This document shows positions 48,476 through 57,270 of a stretch of 64,000 nt of DNA, one piece after another. The notes under the pieces are model-generated. The model was not told where the DNA came from. It saw nothing but the letters and a program-made list of their open reading frames with translations, and searched no databases. The stretch comes from Thermohalobaculum sp039822785 (GTDB lineage Bacteria > Pseudomonadota > Alphaproteobacteria > Rhodobacterales > Rhodobacteraceae). The stretch lies in NCBI GenBank assembly GCA_039822785.1, contig JBCBMO010000004.1, forward strand, positions 186,001-250,000, read 5' to 3'. How positions within the stretch are numbered: the stretch's first letter is position 1; each line of letters starts with the position of its first letter. The translations under genes and the position numbers were made by a program.

Positions 48476-49678
48476 TTAGGTCAGGCTCGCGCAGAAGCGT
48501 TGGATGCGGTTGCAGGCTTCCTCGAGCACCGCCTCGGAAGTCGCGTAGCTGGCACGGAAATTGGGGCTGGTGCCGAAGGCGGCGCCATGGACCACCGCGA
48601 CGCCCTCGACCTCCAGCAGTTCGGTCACGAAGGCCTCGTCGTCGGCGATCACCTTGCCCGAGGGCGCGGTCTTGCCGATCAGCCCACGGATCGAGGGGTA
48701 GACGTAAAACGCCCCCTCGGGCACCGGGCATTCCACGCCGGTCGCCTGGTTCAGCATGGAGACGACCAGGTCGCGGCGCTTCTGGAAGGCCTCCCGGCTG
48801 AAGGCGATGTAGTCCTGCGGGCCGTTCAGCGCCTCGATCGCCGCCCATTGGCTGATGGAGCAGGGGTTGGAGGTCGACTGCGACTGTACCTTGCGCATGG
48901 CGCCGATCAGATGCTCCGGCCCCGCCGCATAGCCGATGCGCCAGCCGGTCATTGAATAGGCCTTGGAGACGCCGTTCACCGTCAGCGTCCGGTCGTAGAG
49001 GCCGGGCTCGACGGCTGCCGGGGTGCAGAAGGTGAACCCGTCATAGGCGATGTGCTCGTACATATCGTCGGTCATCACCCAGACATGGGGGTGGTTCATC
49101 AGCACATCCGTCAGCCCCTTGAGCTCGGCCTCGCTGTAGCCGGCACCCGAGGGGTTGGAGGGCGAGTTGAAGATCAGCCATTTGGTCTTGGGCGTGATCG
49201 CCGACTCGAGCATCGCGGGCGTCATCTTGAAGGCGGTGTCGATCGAGGTCTCGATCATCACGGGCTCTCCCCCGCCGAGCAGGACCATGTCGGGGTAGCT
49301 CACCCAATAGGGGGCCGGGATCAGCACCTCGTCACCCGGGTTCAGGGTGGCGATGAGCGCGTTGTAGAGCACCTGCTTGCCGCCAGTGCCGACCGAGACC
49401 TGCTTCGGCGTGTAGCTGAGGCCGTTTTCACGCGCGAATTTGTCGGCGATGGCCTGCTTTAGCTCGGGGATGCCGTCGGGCGCGGTGTATTTGGTCTTCC
49501 CAGCATCCATGGCCGCCTTGGCCGCGTTCTTGATGTTCTCCGGCGTGTCGAAATCGGGCTCGCCCGCGCCGAGGCCGATCACGTCGCGGCCCGCGGCCTT
49601 GAGCTCCGCCGCCTTGGTGGTGACCGCGATGGTCGGCGAGGGTTTCACGCGGGCGAGGGCATCGGCGAGAAAGGCCAT
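48476..49678 (-). CDS. Aspartate/prephenate-type aminotransferase (class I)
   Basis: This 400-residue PLP aminotransferase has IGLGAGEPDFDTPENIKNAA, the cofactor Asp/Tyr region, and the PLP-binding lysine in TVNGVSKAYSMTGWRIGYA. The substrate-carboxylate arginine is in FRASYATS. The pattern fits alphaproteobacterial aspartate aminotransferases (class Ib). The downstream 135 bp before the FAD oxidoreductase gene holds no gene. The start is the ATG at 49678, and the 278-bp gap behind it is a divergent promoter region with the HTH gene. Confidence 0.93.
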   Translation of the reverse strand: MAFLADALARVKPSPTIAVTTKAAELKAAGRDVIGLGAGEPDFDTPENIKNAAKAAMDAGKTKYTAPDGIPELKQAIADKFARENGLSYTPKQVSVGTGGKQVLYNALIATLNPGDEVLIPAPYWVSYPDMVLLGGGEPVMIETSIDTAFKMTPAMLESAITPKTKWLIFNSPSNPSGAGYSEAELKGLTDVLMNHPHVWVMTDDMYEHIAYDGFTFCTPAAVEPGLYDRTLTVNGVSKAYSMTGWRIGYAAGPEHLIGAMRKVQSQSTSNPCSISQWAAIEALNGPQDYIAFSREAFQKRRDLVVSMLNQATGVECPVPEGAFYVYPSIRGLIGKTAPSGKVIADDEAFVTELLEVEGVAVVHGAAFGTSPNFRASYATSEAVLEEACNRIQRFCASLT

Positions 49679-49956
49679 GGCGGCGCTCCTTCTTAAGGGA
49701 TCACCCGACTGCTAGCGCTGTGGCAGGCCGAAGCCAAGGGGCCCGATGCCGCCTGGCGCGCCCATGGCGTCGTCCCGCAAGCGGCCCCAGCCGTGTCGCA
49801 GCGGTGTCGCCGCCGTGCGGCGGGGTGTCGTGGGTGATGCAGTTTGGTACAAGGCATCGGCATAGGCCTGACACGGCAGGGATCGGCCGCGCGCTGTCCA
49901 CCGCATCGGTGGGGCGGCCAGCCCGGCCGGTCGACGGGCACCAGGGGAGAGAGACG

Positions 49957-50334
49957 ATGGACGATTTCAGCGACCGCGCCGCCACCTTCGGCGACCGGAT
50001 GGCGCTGGCGCGGGAGGCGCAGGGACTGACCCAGGCGCAGCTTGCCCGCCAGTTGGGCCTGCGTGTCGACAGCGTGCGCAACTGGGAGGCCGACCGCGCC
50101 GAGCCGCGGGCGAACCGGCTGCAGATGCTGGCGGCCTTTCTCAATGTCTCCATCGTCTGGCTGCTGACCGGGCAGGGCGAGGGCGCGCCCTCCTTCGAGC
50201 CGGGCGAGGTCGAGGATGCGGGCGAGATGGGCGCGATCCTGGCGGAGCTGCGGGCGCTGCGGCTGAAGCAGGCTCGTCTGGCCGAGGACATGGGCCGGCT
50301 GGAGAAGCGGCTGGTCGCCGCGGTGAACGCCTGA
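49957..50334 (+). CDS. XRE-family helix-turn-helix regulator
   Basis: The 125-residue protein has an N-terminal Cro/CI-type HTH (MALAREAQGLTQAQLARQLG then VDSVRNWEADRAEPR). A hydrophobic LQMLAAFLNVSIVWLLTGQG segment follows, typical of the SinR/YdaS-like subgroup. The C-terminal half is acidic and then a coiled-coil-like LRALRLKQARLAEDMGRLEKRL that should dimerise. Targets are unknown. The start is the ATG at 49957, after GGGGAGAGAG. It is followed by the ROK kinase after 11 bp, so it may control sugar metabolism, but no operator is visible. Confidence 0.87.
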   Translation: MDDFSDRAATFGDRMALAREAQGLTQAQLARQLGLRVDSVRNWEADRAEPRANRLQMLAAFLNVSIVWLLTGQGEGAPSFEPGEVEDAGEMGAILAELRALRLKQARLAEDMGRLEKRLVAAVNA

Positions 50335-50345
50335 GCACCTTGGGG

Positions 50346-51401
50346 ATGACCGCGCCGACCCCCGCGGTCGAGCCGACCGCGCCGACCCCTGCGGTCGAGC
50401 CGACCGCGCCGACCCCTGCGGTCGAGCCGACCGCGCCGACCCTTGCGGTCGAGCCGACCGCGCCCATCCGGGTGGGCGTCGACCTTGGCGGCACCAAGAT
50501 CGAGGCGGTCGCACTCGGCGAAGGTGATCGCGTGCTGGCGCGGGAGCGGGCCTCGACCCCCCGCGACGACTATGATGGGATCGTTCGCACCATCGCTGGC
50601 CTGGTCGATCGGGTGGAGCGTGAGGCGGGCGCCAAGGCGGCAGGGATCGGCATCGGGATCCCGGGCTCGTTCTCCCCAACCACGGGCCTGGTGCGCAACG
50701 CCAACACGACCATCCTGATCGGCAAACCGCTGGATCGCGACCTGCTCGAAGCGCTGTGCCGCCCGGTGCGGCTGGAGAACGATGCCAATTGCTTCGCGCT
50801 GGCGGAGGCGCAGGCGGGGGCCGCCAAGGGCTACGGTGTTGTCGCGGGGCTGATCCTGGGGACCGGCGCGGGCAGCGGTATCGTCATGCACGGCCGGGTC
50901 CATGTGGGCCCCAACAAGATCGCCGGTGAGTGGGGGCATACGGCGCTGCCCCGCCCGACGGTGGAGGAGACGCCTGGCCCCCTCTGCTATTGCGGTCGCC
51001 GCGGTTGCCTGGAGCTCTGGGTCTCCGGGACCGGCCTGGAGCTTGACTATGCCCGCCGGGCGGAGACCGCGCGCGTGCCGGGCGCCGAGATCGTGGCGCG
51101 GGCCGCCGCGGGGGAGGCCGGCGCGCAGGGGGCGCTGGCGCGGCATCTGGATCGCCTGGGGCGGGGCCTGTCGGTCATCGTCAATACGCTCGACCCGGAT
51201 GCGATCGTGCTGGGCGGCGGGCTCTCGAACCTAGACCACCTCTATACCGACCTGCGGGAGGCTACCCGACCGCATGTCTTCTCCGACTGCTTCGAAACCC
51301 CGATCCTGCGCAACATGTTGGGTGACAGCGCAGGCGTGATCGGCGCTGCGTGGTTGTGGCCGGCGGGCGCCTCGGGTTCTATGGGTGCACCGACCGTCTG
51401 A
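50346..51401 (+). CDS. ROK-family sugar kinase with an N-terminal repeat
   Basis: The ROK fold starts at about residue 40 with IRVGVDLGGTKIEAV. Downstream are GIGIPGSF, the ENDANCFALAEA motif, the ROK zinc site GHTALP...CYCGRRGCLELWVSG, and VLGGGLSN. It is a fructokinase or N-acetylglucosamine/mannose-type kinase; the substrate is not certain. The first 39 residues are a PTAPTPAVE repeat encoded by 27-bp tandem units, which ROK kinases normally lack. I start at the ATG at 50346. A TTG two codons earlier is open. Confidence 0.88.
   Translation: MTAPTPAVEPTAPTPAVEPTAPTPAVEPTAPTLAVEPTAPIRVGVDLGGTKIEAVALGEGDRVLARERASTPRDDYDGIVRTIAGLVDRVEREAGAKAAGIGIGIPGSFSPTTGLVRNANTTILIGKPLDRDLLEALCRPVRLENDANCFALAEAQAGAAKGYGVVAGLILGTGAGSGIVMHGRVHVGPNKIAGEWGHTALPRPTVEETPGPLCYCGRRGCLELWVSGTGLELDYARRAETARVPGAEIVARAAAGEAGAQGALARHLDRLGRGLSVIVNTLDPDAIVLGGGLSNLDHLYTDLREATRPHVFSDCFETPILRNMLGDSAGVIGAAWLWPAGASGSMGAPTV
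50349..50465 (+). repeat. 27-bp x 4.3 in-frame tandem repeat encoding TAPTPAVEP
   Basis: Four 27-bp units (starting at 50349, 50376, 50403 and 50430) and one partial copy follow the start codon of the ROK gene directly. Units differ by one or two bases, one of which changes Pro to Leu. The length is a multiple of three, so unit gain or loss keeps the frame. Confidence 0.95.
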
Positions 51402-51457
51402 GCACAGCACCGACCGGCCCCCGCGGCCGAGGACAAAGCCCCAGGAGCGATAGCCCC

Positions 51458-51736
51458 ATGAGCGAGACCGGTACCCGCGAGCCAGAGACGCGCGATATCC
51501 GCCTGAAGCGCCTGCGCATCCGCAGTTGGCGGCGCGGCACGCGAGAGATGGACATGCTGCTCGGGCCCTTCGCGGACGAGGGGTTGGCGGCGCTCGACGA
51601 GGGCATGCTCGCGGCCTACGAGGATCTGCTCGAGGTGAACGACTGGGACCTCTATGCCTGGATGTCGGGCAAGGCGGAGGCGACGTTGCCCCATGCGCCG
51701 CTGGTGGCGCATATCCGCGCCTGGCATCGGATCTGA
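51458..51736 (+). CDS. sdhE: FAD assembly factor SdhE (succinate dehydrogenase)
   Basis: SdhE helps attach FAD to succinate dehydrogenase. The 92-residue product has the defining RGxxE motif in SWRRGTREMDMLLGPF, and the downstream YEDLLEVNDWDLYAWM and C-terminal HAPLVAHIR. The start ATG follows GGAGCGATAGCCCC. It lies 56 bp after the ROK kinase and 68 bp before the dehydrogenase gene. sdh genes are not in the window. Confidence 0.94.
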   Translation: MSETGTREPETRDIRLKRLRIRSWRRGTREMDMLLGPFADEGLAALDEGMLAAYEDLLEVNDWDLYAWMSGKAEATLPHAPLVAHIRAWHRI

Positions 51737-51804
51737 CGACGACCTCCCGACCGCAAGAGCCGCATCAGACGGCCCGCGCCGGGAGCATGGAAGGGGAGGG
51801 GCCC

Positions 51805-52722
51805 ATGACGGCCACCGGATCGGGCATCGGGTTCATCGGGCTCGGCAACATGGGCGGCCCGATGGCGGCCAATCTCCTGAAAGCGGGCGACAGCGTCACG
51901 GGCTTTGACCTGAGCCCCGCGGCGGGGGAAGCGCTGGTTGAGGCCGGCGGTTCGGTCGCGGCCACGGCGGCGGAGGCTGTGGCGGGTGCCGCGGTCGTCG
52001 TCACGGCGCTGCCCGCGGCCCGGCATGTGGAAGCCGTTTACCTCGGCCCGGATGGGATCCTGGCGGCCGCCGCGCCCGGGACGCTTTTTATCGATACCTC
52101 GACCATCGACGTGGCGACCGCGCGGCGCGTGGCGGCCGCGGCGGTGGAGGCCGGGCACCTGATGGTCGACAGCCCCATGTCTGGGGGCGTGGGCGGCGCC
52201 ACCGCAGGAACGCTGACCTTCATGGTTGGCGGCTCGGATGAGGCCTTCGCGCGCGCGCAGCCCGTGCTGGCGACGATGGGCAAGAACATCTTCCACGCTG
52301 GCGAGGCGGGCGCGGGTGCTGCGGCGAAGATCTGCAACAACATGATGTTGGCGATCCAGATGATCGCCGTGTCTGAGGGGATGAGCCTGGCAGAGCGGCT
52401 CGGGCTCGCCCCCGAAAAGCTCTACGAGATCTCCTCGACCGCCACGGCGCGCTGCTGGTCGCTCAACGACTATTGCCCGGCCCCCGGGCCTGTGCCGACG
52501 GCGCCCTCGAACCGCGATTATGCGCCGGGTTTCGCGGCAGCCCTCATGCTCAAGGACCTGCGAATCGCCATGGAAGCGGCGCAGCAGGCAGGCGCGCATG
52601 TGCCGATGGGGGCACAGGCGACGCAGATTTATACGCAGATGGACCTTATTGGCCTCTCGGATCGTGACTTCTCGGGGGTCATTATGCTGCTCAACGGAGA
52701 CGCCGCAGGGCTGCGGCGGTAA
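51805..52722 (+). CDS. mmsB: 3-Hydroxyisobutyrate dehydrogenase (MmsB-like)
   Basis: The 305-residue beta-hydroxyacid dehydrogenase has the NAD-binding GFIGLGNMGGPMAANLLKAG and the substrate-binding DSPMSGGVGGATAGTLTFMVGG. The catalytic lysine is in AKICNNMMLAIQM. A block diagnostic for 3-hydroxyisobutyrate dehydrogenase lies near GPVPTAPSNRDYAPGFAAALM. It would act in valine breakdown. I start at the ATG at 51805 after AAGGGGAGGGG; an upstream in-frame ATG at 51787 lacks such a site. Confidence 0.92.
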   Translation: MTATGSGIGFIGLGNMGGPMAANLLKAGDSVTGFDLSPAAGEALVEAGGSVAATAAEAVAGAAVVVTALPAARHVEAVYLGPDGILAAAAPGTLFIDTSTIDVATARRVAAAAVEAGHLMVDSPMSGGVGGATAGTLTFMVGGSDEAFARAQPVLATMGKNIFHAGEAGAGAAAKICNNMMLAIQMIAVSEGMSLAERLGLAPEKLYEISSTATARCWSLNDYCPAPGPVPTAPSNRDYAPGFAAALMLKDLRIAMEAAQQAGAHVPMGAQATQIYTQMDLIGLSDRDFSGVIMLLNGDAAGLRR

Positions 52723-52819
52723 CACTGCGTTCAGCGAATCGATGCGGCCGCTTCATGGCAGCATACAAGCCAAAGTTGTGTAGCAGTCCCAGAGTCGCTC
52801 CCCCTATGGTTGTCCGCGG

Positions 52820-52835
52820 CCCCAATAAGTTGGGG
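52820..52835 (+). terminator. Hairpin downstream of the MmsB-like gene
   Basis: CCCCAA and TTGGGG form a six-base stem with a TAAG loop in the AT-richer 342-bp gap 52723-53064. No U-tract follows. It is the only clear secondary structure between the dehydrogenase and the rodZ-like gene. Confidence 0.4.
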
Positions 52836-52975
52836 ATAGTCGGTGGCGTATACCCAATGGGCTGTGGCGAATGTCTGACCGTTGTGTCATCGTGGAGCGA
52901 GTGTGGGGAGCCGATCCGAGCCATGAAAAGAGCAAGGTGTCGTTAAGAAAACGGCCCACCATCGTGACGGCACGA

Positions 52976-53003
52976 TTGAATACCGTGGCGCTTTCTGTAT
53001 CAA
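52976..53003 (+). promoter_or_regulatory. Candidate sigma-70 promoter of the rodZ-like gene
   Basis: TTGAAT and TATCAA are separated by 16 bases. They lie within a seven-base inverted repeat (CGATTGA...TCAATCG) that might be an operator. The gap around it is the least GC-rich of the right half of the window and holds no gene I can support. Confidence 0.45.
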
Positions 53004-53064
53004 TCGGCTCTTAGAGAATAGACGGTAAAGCCTTCAAAAGAGAGGCATAAAGGGACAAGCGGGT

Positions 53065-54261
53065 ATGGAGCTTCGCGGCTTCGACAGCTACACCGTCACC
53101 CTCGGGGACGAGCTTCGCGGCGAGCGTGCTTGCCGCGGCTGGACCCTGCGCGATGCCGCGCGCGAGCTTTGCATCAAACCCGAGATGATCGCGGCCATCG
53201 AGAACGCCGATCTCTCCGCCTTCCCCAACCGCTCCGTCATCCCCGGCTACGTCCGCTCCTATGCGCGCTATCTCGGCCTGGATGCCGATGAGATGTACGG
53301 TCGCTTCTGCGTCGAGGCGGGCTTTGAGAGCACGCTCGTCAGCTTCGGCATGACGGGGGCCGAGGGCGGCGCGCCGCGGGCGAGCGAAAAGGCGACCGCC
53401 GTGACGGGCGCTGTCGGCGCCGATTTCACCGCCTCGCGCTTCGCTGTGCGCCCGGCGCCGCGGCGGATCGGTGCTTCGATCTCGCTTGGCGGCGTGGTCT
53501 CAGCCGTGTCCTTCTCGGCGCTGTTCCTGGCGCTCGCCTACGGCGGCTACACGGTGCTGCAGGACATCCAGCGCGTGGGCTTTGCGCCGCTGCCTGACGC
53601 CCCGGCCGTCGTAGCCGATGCGCCGGTCATCTCAGGTCCCATTGCGACCGCCGCGGCGGAACGGCCTGACCCGAGCGTCTATGGCGCCGGCGGTGCGCTG
53701 TTTGGCGTCGAGACCGCCGACCGGGTCGTGGTGGAGCGGCGCGACGGTCCGATATCGTCGATCGATCCCGCCAACGCCGGCTTGATCGCCGGCCCTGCCT
53801 TGGCGCAGTCCCCCGCCGTGCGCCACCGCGCAGCCCCGTTGATGGAGACGCGCCTGGCGGCCGCACCCGTCGGGGAGCGCGGCGAGGTGGAGGCCGAGGC
53901 GCCCGCCCTGCCGACGACGACCGTCGAGAGCACCGTCTTCGCCGCCGCAGGCCCCGCGCCGCGGCAGATCGTGGTGACCGACCGGGCCTGGCTGAGGGTG
54001 CGCGACGAGAGCGGCACGAAGCTCTTCGAGGGGATCCTCGAGCCGGGTGAGGCCTTCGATCTGCCGGCGGGCGTGGTGGCCACCCTGCGCGCCGGCAACG
54101 CGGGCGACGTCTTCGTCGCCATCGACGGCCAGCGCTACGGCCCGCTCGGCAATCCGGGCTCCGTCGTCAAGAACGTCTCGCTCCGCGCGGAGGACGTGAC
54201 GGCCCGCTTCACTGTGGCCGATGCGCCGAGCGGTGCGACCGCGGTCACCGCGTCGCGCTGA
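53065..54261 (+). CDS. RodZ-like HTH membrane protein (DUF4115)
   Basis: The 398-residue protein has an N-terminal HTH domain (GDELRGERACRGWTLRDAARELCIKPEMIAAIE), written here as separate parts: about residues 13-90. One membrane segment follows near residues 140-165 (SLGGVVSAVSFSALFLALAY). A long Ala/Pro-rich periplasmic linker and a C-terminal DUF4115 domain (VVTDRAWLRVRDESGTKLFEG, about 310-385) complete it. This is the alphaproteobacterial RodZ plan, linking MreB to the envelope. As usual it precedes ispG, here by 92 bp. Confidence 0.85.
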   Translation: MELRGFDSYTVTLGDELRGERACRGWTLRDAARELCIKPEMIAAIENADLSAFPNRSVIPGYVRSYARYLGLDADEMYGRFCVEAGFESTLVSFGMTGAEGGAPRASEKATAVTGAVGADFTASRFAVRPAPRRIGASISLGGVVSAVSFSALFLALAYGGYTVLQDIQRVGFAPLPDAPAVVADAPVISGPIATAAAERPDPSVYGAGGALFGVETADRVVVERRDGPISSIDPANAGLIAGPALAQSPAVRHRAAPLMETRLAAAPVGERGEVEAEAPALPTTTVESTVFAAAGPAPRQIVVTDRAWLRVRDESGTKLFEGILEPGEAFDLPAGVVATLRAGNAGDVFVAIDGQRYGPLGNPGSVVKNVSLRAEDVTARFTVADAPSGATAVTASR

Positions 54262-54353
54262 AGATCCCAGCCCCTGCTTTCCTTCGCTGCCGCCCCACAG
54301 TATGTGAGAGACGTGGGAGACGGGCATGAGCCGGATCTAAGAGGACGGGCGGG

Positions 54354-55490
54354 ATGAGCATCAATCACGTAAGGCCCTGGCGGAACATCTACCGCCGCGA
54401 GAGCCGGCAGATCTGGGTGGGATCGGTCCCCGTGGGCGGCGATGCGCCGATCTCGGTGCAGACCATGACGAACACGCTGACCACCGATGTCGACGCCACC
54501 GTGCGCCAGATCGAGGCCTGCGCCGAGACCGGCGCCGACATCGTCCGCGTCTCCGTCCCGACCGAGGAAGACAGCGCCGCCCTCGCGAAGATCATCCCGC
54601 AGGTGAGCGTGCCGATCGTCGCGGACATCCACTTCCACTATAAGCGCGCGATCGAGAGCGCGGTGGCCGGCGCGGCTTGCCTGCGCATCAATCCCGGCAA
54701 TATCGGCGACGAGAAGCGGGTGAAGGAGGTCATCAAGGCCGCCCGCGACCACGGCTGTTCGATCCGCATTGGCGTGAACGCCGGCAGCCTGGAGAAGGAC
54801 CTGCTGGAGAAGTACGGCGAGCCCTGTCCCGACGCGATGGTCGAGAGCGGGCTCGATCACATCAAGATCCTGCAGGACAACGACTTCCACGAGTTCAAGA
54901 TCTCCTGCAAAGCCTCGGACGTCTTCCTGGCCGCCGCGGCCTATCAGCAGCTCGCCGAGCAGACGGACTGCCCGATCCACCTCGGCATCACCGAGGCCGG
55001 CGGGCTGGTGAGCGGCACGATCAAATCGGCCATCGGCCTTGGCAACCTGCTGTGGATGGGCATCGGCGACACGATCCGCGTCTCGCTCTCGGCCGATCCG
55101 GTCGAGGAGGTGAAGGTCGGCTTCGAGATCCTGAAATCGCTGGGGCTGCGTCACCGCGGCGTGAACATCATCTCCTGCCCCTCCTGCGCGCGCCAGGGCT
55201 TCGATGTGATCAAGACCGTCGCGATCCTCGAGGAGCGGCTGGAGCACATAAAGACGCCCATGTCGCTGTCGATCATCGGCTGCGTGGTGAACGGCCCGGG
55301 CGAAGCGCTGATGACCGATGTCGGCTTCACCGGTGGCGGTGCTGGAAAGGGGATGGTGTACCTCGCCGGCAAGCAGAGCCACACCCAGTCGAACGAAGAG
55401 ATGATCGAGCACATCGTCGAGCAGGTCGAGAAGAAGGCCGCCGAGATCGAGGCGAGCACAGCAGCGGGCGAGGCGACCGCCGCCGAATGA
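54354..55490 (+). CDS. ispG: 4-Hydroxy-3-methylbut-2-enyl-diphosphate synthase IspG
   Basis: IspG performs the penultimate step of the MEP isoprenoid pathway, using a 4Fe-4S cluster. The 378-residue product has VGGDAPISVQTMTNTLTTDV, VADIHFHYKRA and the INPGNIG motif. Cluster cysteines are in ISCPSCARQGFDV and SIIGCVVNGPGEA. It is the direct (non-GAF-inserted) bacterial form. The start is the ATG at 54354. Confidence 0.96.
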   Translation: MSINHVRPWRNIYRRESRQIWVGSVPVGGDAPISVQTMTNTLTTDVDATVRQIEACAETGADIVRVSVPTEEDSAALAKIIPQVSVPIVADIHFHYKRAIESAVAGAACLRINPGNIGDEKRVKEVIKAARDHGCSIRIGVNAGSLEKDLLEKYGEPCPDAMVESGLDHIKILQDNDFHEFKISCKASDVFLAAAAYQQLAEQTDCPIHLGITEAGGLVSGTIKSAIGLGNLLWMGIGDTIRVSLSADPVEEVKVGFEILKSLGLRHRGVNIISCPSCARQGFDVIKTVAILEERLEHIKTPMSLSIIGCVVNGPGEALMTDVGFTGGGAGKGMVYLAGKQSHTQSNEEMIEHIVEQVEKKAAEIEASTAAGEATAAE

Positions 55491-55603
55491 TGCCGCAGGC
55501 AGCCTGAACATCTCCCTTTGCGATTCTGCCCAAGCGTGGCCATGATGCCGCCGCAAGGTTGTAATTCATTGGTATTATCGCGTTGGTGCCGGGGGAAAAC
55601 GTA

Positions 55604-55693
55604 ATGCCTGATGTTTCGGCAGAGCTGGGCTCGCTGTCGAAGGCCGCGGTGGTCCTGACCTTCTTCGCCTTCGTCGCGATCACGCTGGCCTAG
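55604..55693 (+). CDS. 29-residue membrane peptide (possible small gene)
   Basis: After a GGGGGAAAAC site, an ATG opens a short frame: a polar N-terminus (MPDVSAELGSLSK) and one hydrophobic span (AAVVLTFFAFVAITLA) ending at the stop codon. This is the design of a tail-anchored small membrane protein. It lies between ispG and a convergent dehydrogenase gene and ends in a perfect hairpin. Support is its ribosome site and design; I cannot name a family. Confidence 0.45.
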   Translation: MPDVSAELGSLSKAAVVLTFFAFVAITLA

Positions 55694-55701
55694 GGCCAGC
55701 G
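55683..55701. terminator. Perfect hairpin between convergent genes
   Basis: CGCTGGCC and GGCCAGCG pair around a TAG loop that is the stop codon of the 29-residue frame. It lies 12 bp before the end of the convergent dehydrogenase gene and could end transcription from either side, though no U-tract is present. Confidence 0.5.
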
Positions 55702-55712
55702 CGACACCAAGC

Positions 55713-56720
55713 TCAGACGGTCAACACCATCTTGCCGATGGCCGTGCCGGCTTCGAGCCGTGCATGCGCTTGCCTCAGCGTCTCGACGCTCATCTCCCCC
55801 ATCGCCTCCGTCGCCGTCGTGCGGATCTTGCCGGCGTCGCCCAGGCCAGCGACCTCGGCCAGCAGCGTGCCCTGCGCGGCGATGTCCGGCGTCGCGAACA
55901 TCGAGCGGGTGAACATGAACTCCCACGACAGGGAGAGCGATTTCATCTTCAGCCGTGAGATGTCGATGCCCTCGGGGTCGTCGATGATGCCGATGCGGCC
56001 CTGCGGTGCCGCAGCCTCGGTCATCGTCTCCCAATGCTGGCCGGTCGCATTGGTGGAGAAGATGAAGTCCACGCCGTCCGGCGCGATCTCCTGCACCTCG
56101 GCGGCGAAGGGGGCGCGGTGGTTCACCACGTGATGCGCCCCGAGCCTGCGCACCCAGTCGGCACTTTCGGGACGAGAGGCGGTCGCGATCACCGTCGCCT
56201 CGGTCAGCGCGCGCGCAAGCTGAATGGCGATGGAGCCGACCCCACCCGCCCCGCCGATGATCATCAGCGTCTTGCCGGCACTCGCCGCGCCGCGGCCGAT
56301 CAGCAGACGATCGAACAGCATCTCCCAGGCCGTGATCGCCGTGAGCGGGAGCGCGGCCGCAGCGGCAAAGTCGAGCGTCGCGGGCATCTTCGCGGCGATC
56401 CGGGCATCCACGGCCTGTTGCTCGGCGTTGGAGCCGGGGCGGGTCAGATCGCCCGCGTAATACACCCGGTCGCCGGGCGCGAAACCGCTGACCGCGGCGC
56501 CTACCTCCAACACCTCGCCCGCCGCATCCCAGCCGAGGATCCGGTGCGCGCCATCGGGGGCCAGGTTCGCCCGGACCTTGTAGTCGACCGGATTGACGGA
56601 CACCGCCCGCACGGCGACCAACAGATCCTGCGGCCTCGGCTGCGGCGCGGGTGCCTCCAGTGCCAGGATGGCATCCTCGTCGCTCAGGGCAGCGGGGCGG
56701 GTATGTCCGTAGGCGCGCAT
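55713..56720 (-). CDS. Zinc-independent alcohol dehydrogenase-like reductase
   Basis: The 335-residue medium-chain reductase has a GroES-like domain (AVRAVSVNPVDYKVRANL, DRVYYAGD) and a Rossmann domain with MIIGGAGGVGSIAIQLARAL. It lacks zinc-binding cysteines, so it is a quinone- or enal-reductase type. It starts at 56720 and is divergent from an HxlR regulator gene 112 bp away, the usual arrangement for a redox- or electrophile-induced pair. The substrate is unknown. Confidence 0.9.
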   Translation of the reverse strand: MRAYGHTRPAALSDEDAILALEAPAPQPRPQDLLVAVRAVSVNPVDYKVRANLAPDGAHRILGWDAAGEVLEVGAAVSGFAPGDRVYYAGDLTRPGSNAEQQAVDARIAAKMPATLDFAAAAALPLTAITAWEMLFDRLLIGRGAASAGKTLMIIGGAGGVGSIAIQLARALTEATVIATASRPESADWVRRLGAHHVVNHRAPFAAEVQEIAPDGVDFIFSTNATGQHWETMTEAAAPQGRIGIIDDPEGIDISRLKMKSLSLSWEFMFTRSMFATPDIAAQGTLLAEVAGLGDAGKIRTTATEAMGEMSVETLRQAHARLEAGTAIGKMVLTV

Positions 56721-56832
56721 CGGTCTATCCTTTGGTTGGCAGGGCGGATCGGTTTACCGGGTGGCGCCCATATGCTCCTTTCCGGGCTCTCGGGGAGAGA
56801 TGAGAAAAACCGCACCTGGTGAGGAGAGCGCC

Positions 56833-57270
56833 ATGAGCCATGCCCGCTACGACTGCGGCCCCGGCTGTCCCGTAGAGGCCGCGCTGGAGATGATCGGCGG
56901 CAAATGGAAGGGCTCGATCCTCTGGCTTCTGGCCGAGGCGCCGGCGCGGTTCAACGTGCTGCGCCGGCTGCTTGGCGACCCGCCTGCGCGCTCGCTTTCC
57001 GATCAACTCCAAGCGTTGGAGGAGGATGGTCTCATCCTGCGCACGGTAGGGTCGGGCCGCCCGCCTGCGGTGACCTATGCCCTCAGCGCCAAGGGCGAGC
57101 GGCTGCGCCCGTTGCTGGACGCGCTGGCCGATCTGGGCGTGGCGCATCTGATGGAACGCGGCGTCGCCCTGCCCGATGACCGGGCGACCCGGGCGCGGAT
57201 CCGGGCCCTGGGCGATGCCAGCGTCGCAGATCGCGTTTGCGGCGACGAGGTGAAGGACCATGCACAATGA
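56833..57270 (+). CDS. HxlR-family transcriptional regulator
   Basis: The 145-residue winged-helix protein has the HxlR opening (YDCGPGCPVEAALEMIGGKWKG), here with the two conserved cysteines used as redox or aldehyde sensors. LLGDPPARSLSDQLQALEEDGLI is the DNA-reading part, and YALSAKGERLRPLLDAL the wing and dimer helix. It most likely controls the divergent dehydrogenase gene. The start ATG at 56833 follows GAGGAGAGCGCC; its end overlaps the next gene by four bases. Confidence 0.92.
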   Translation: MSHARYDCGPGCPVEAALEMIGGKWKGSILWLLAEAPARFNVLRRLLGDPPARSLSDQLQALEEDGLILRTVGSGRPPAVTYALSAKGERLRPLLDALADLGVAHLMERGVALPDDRATRARIRALGDASVADRVCGDEVKDHAQ

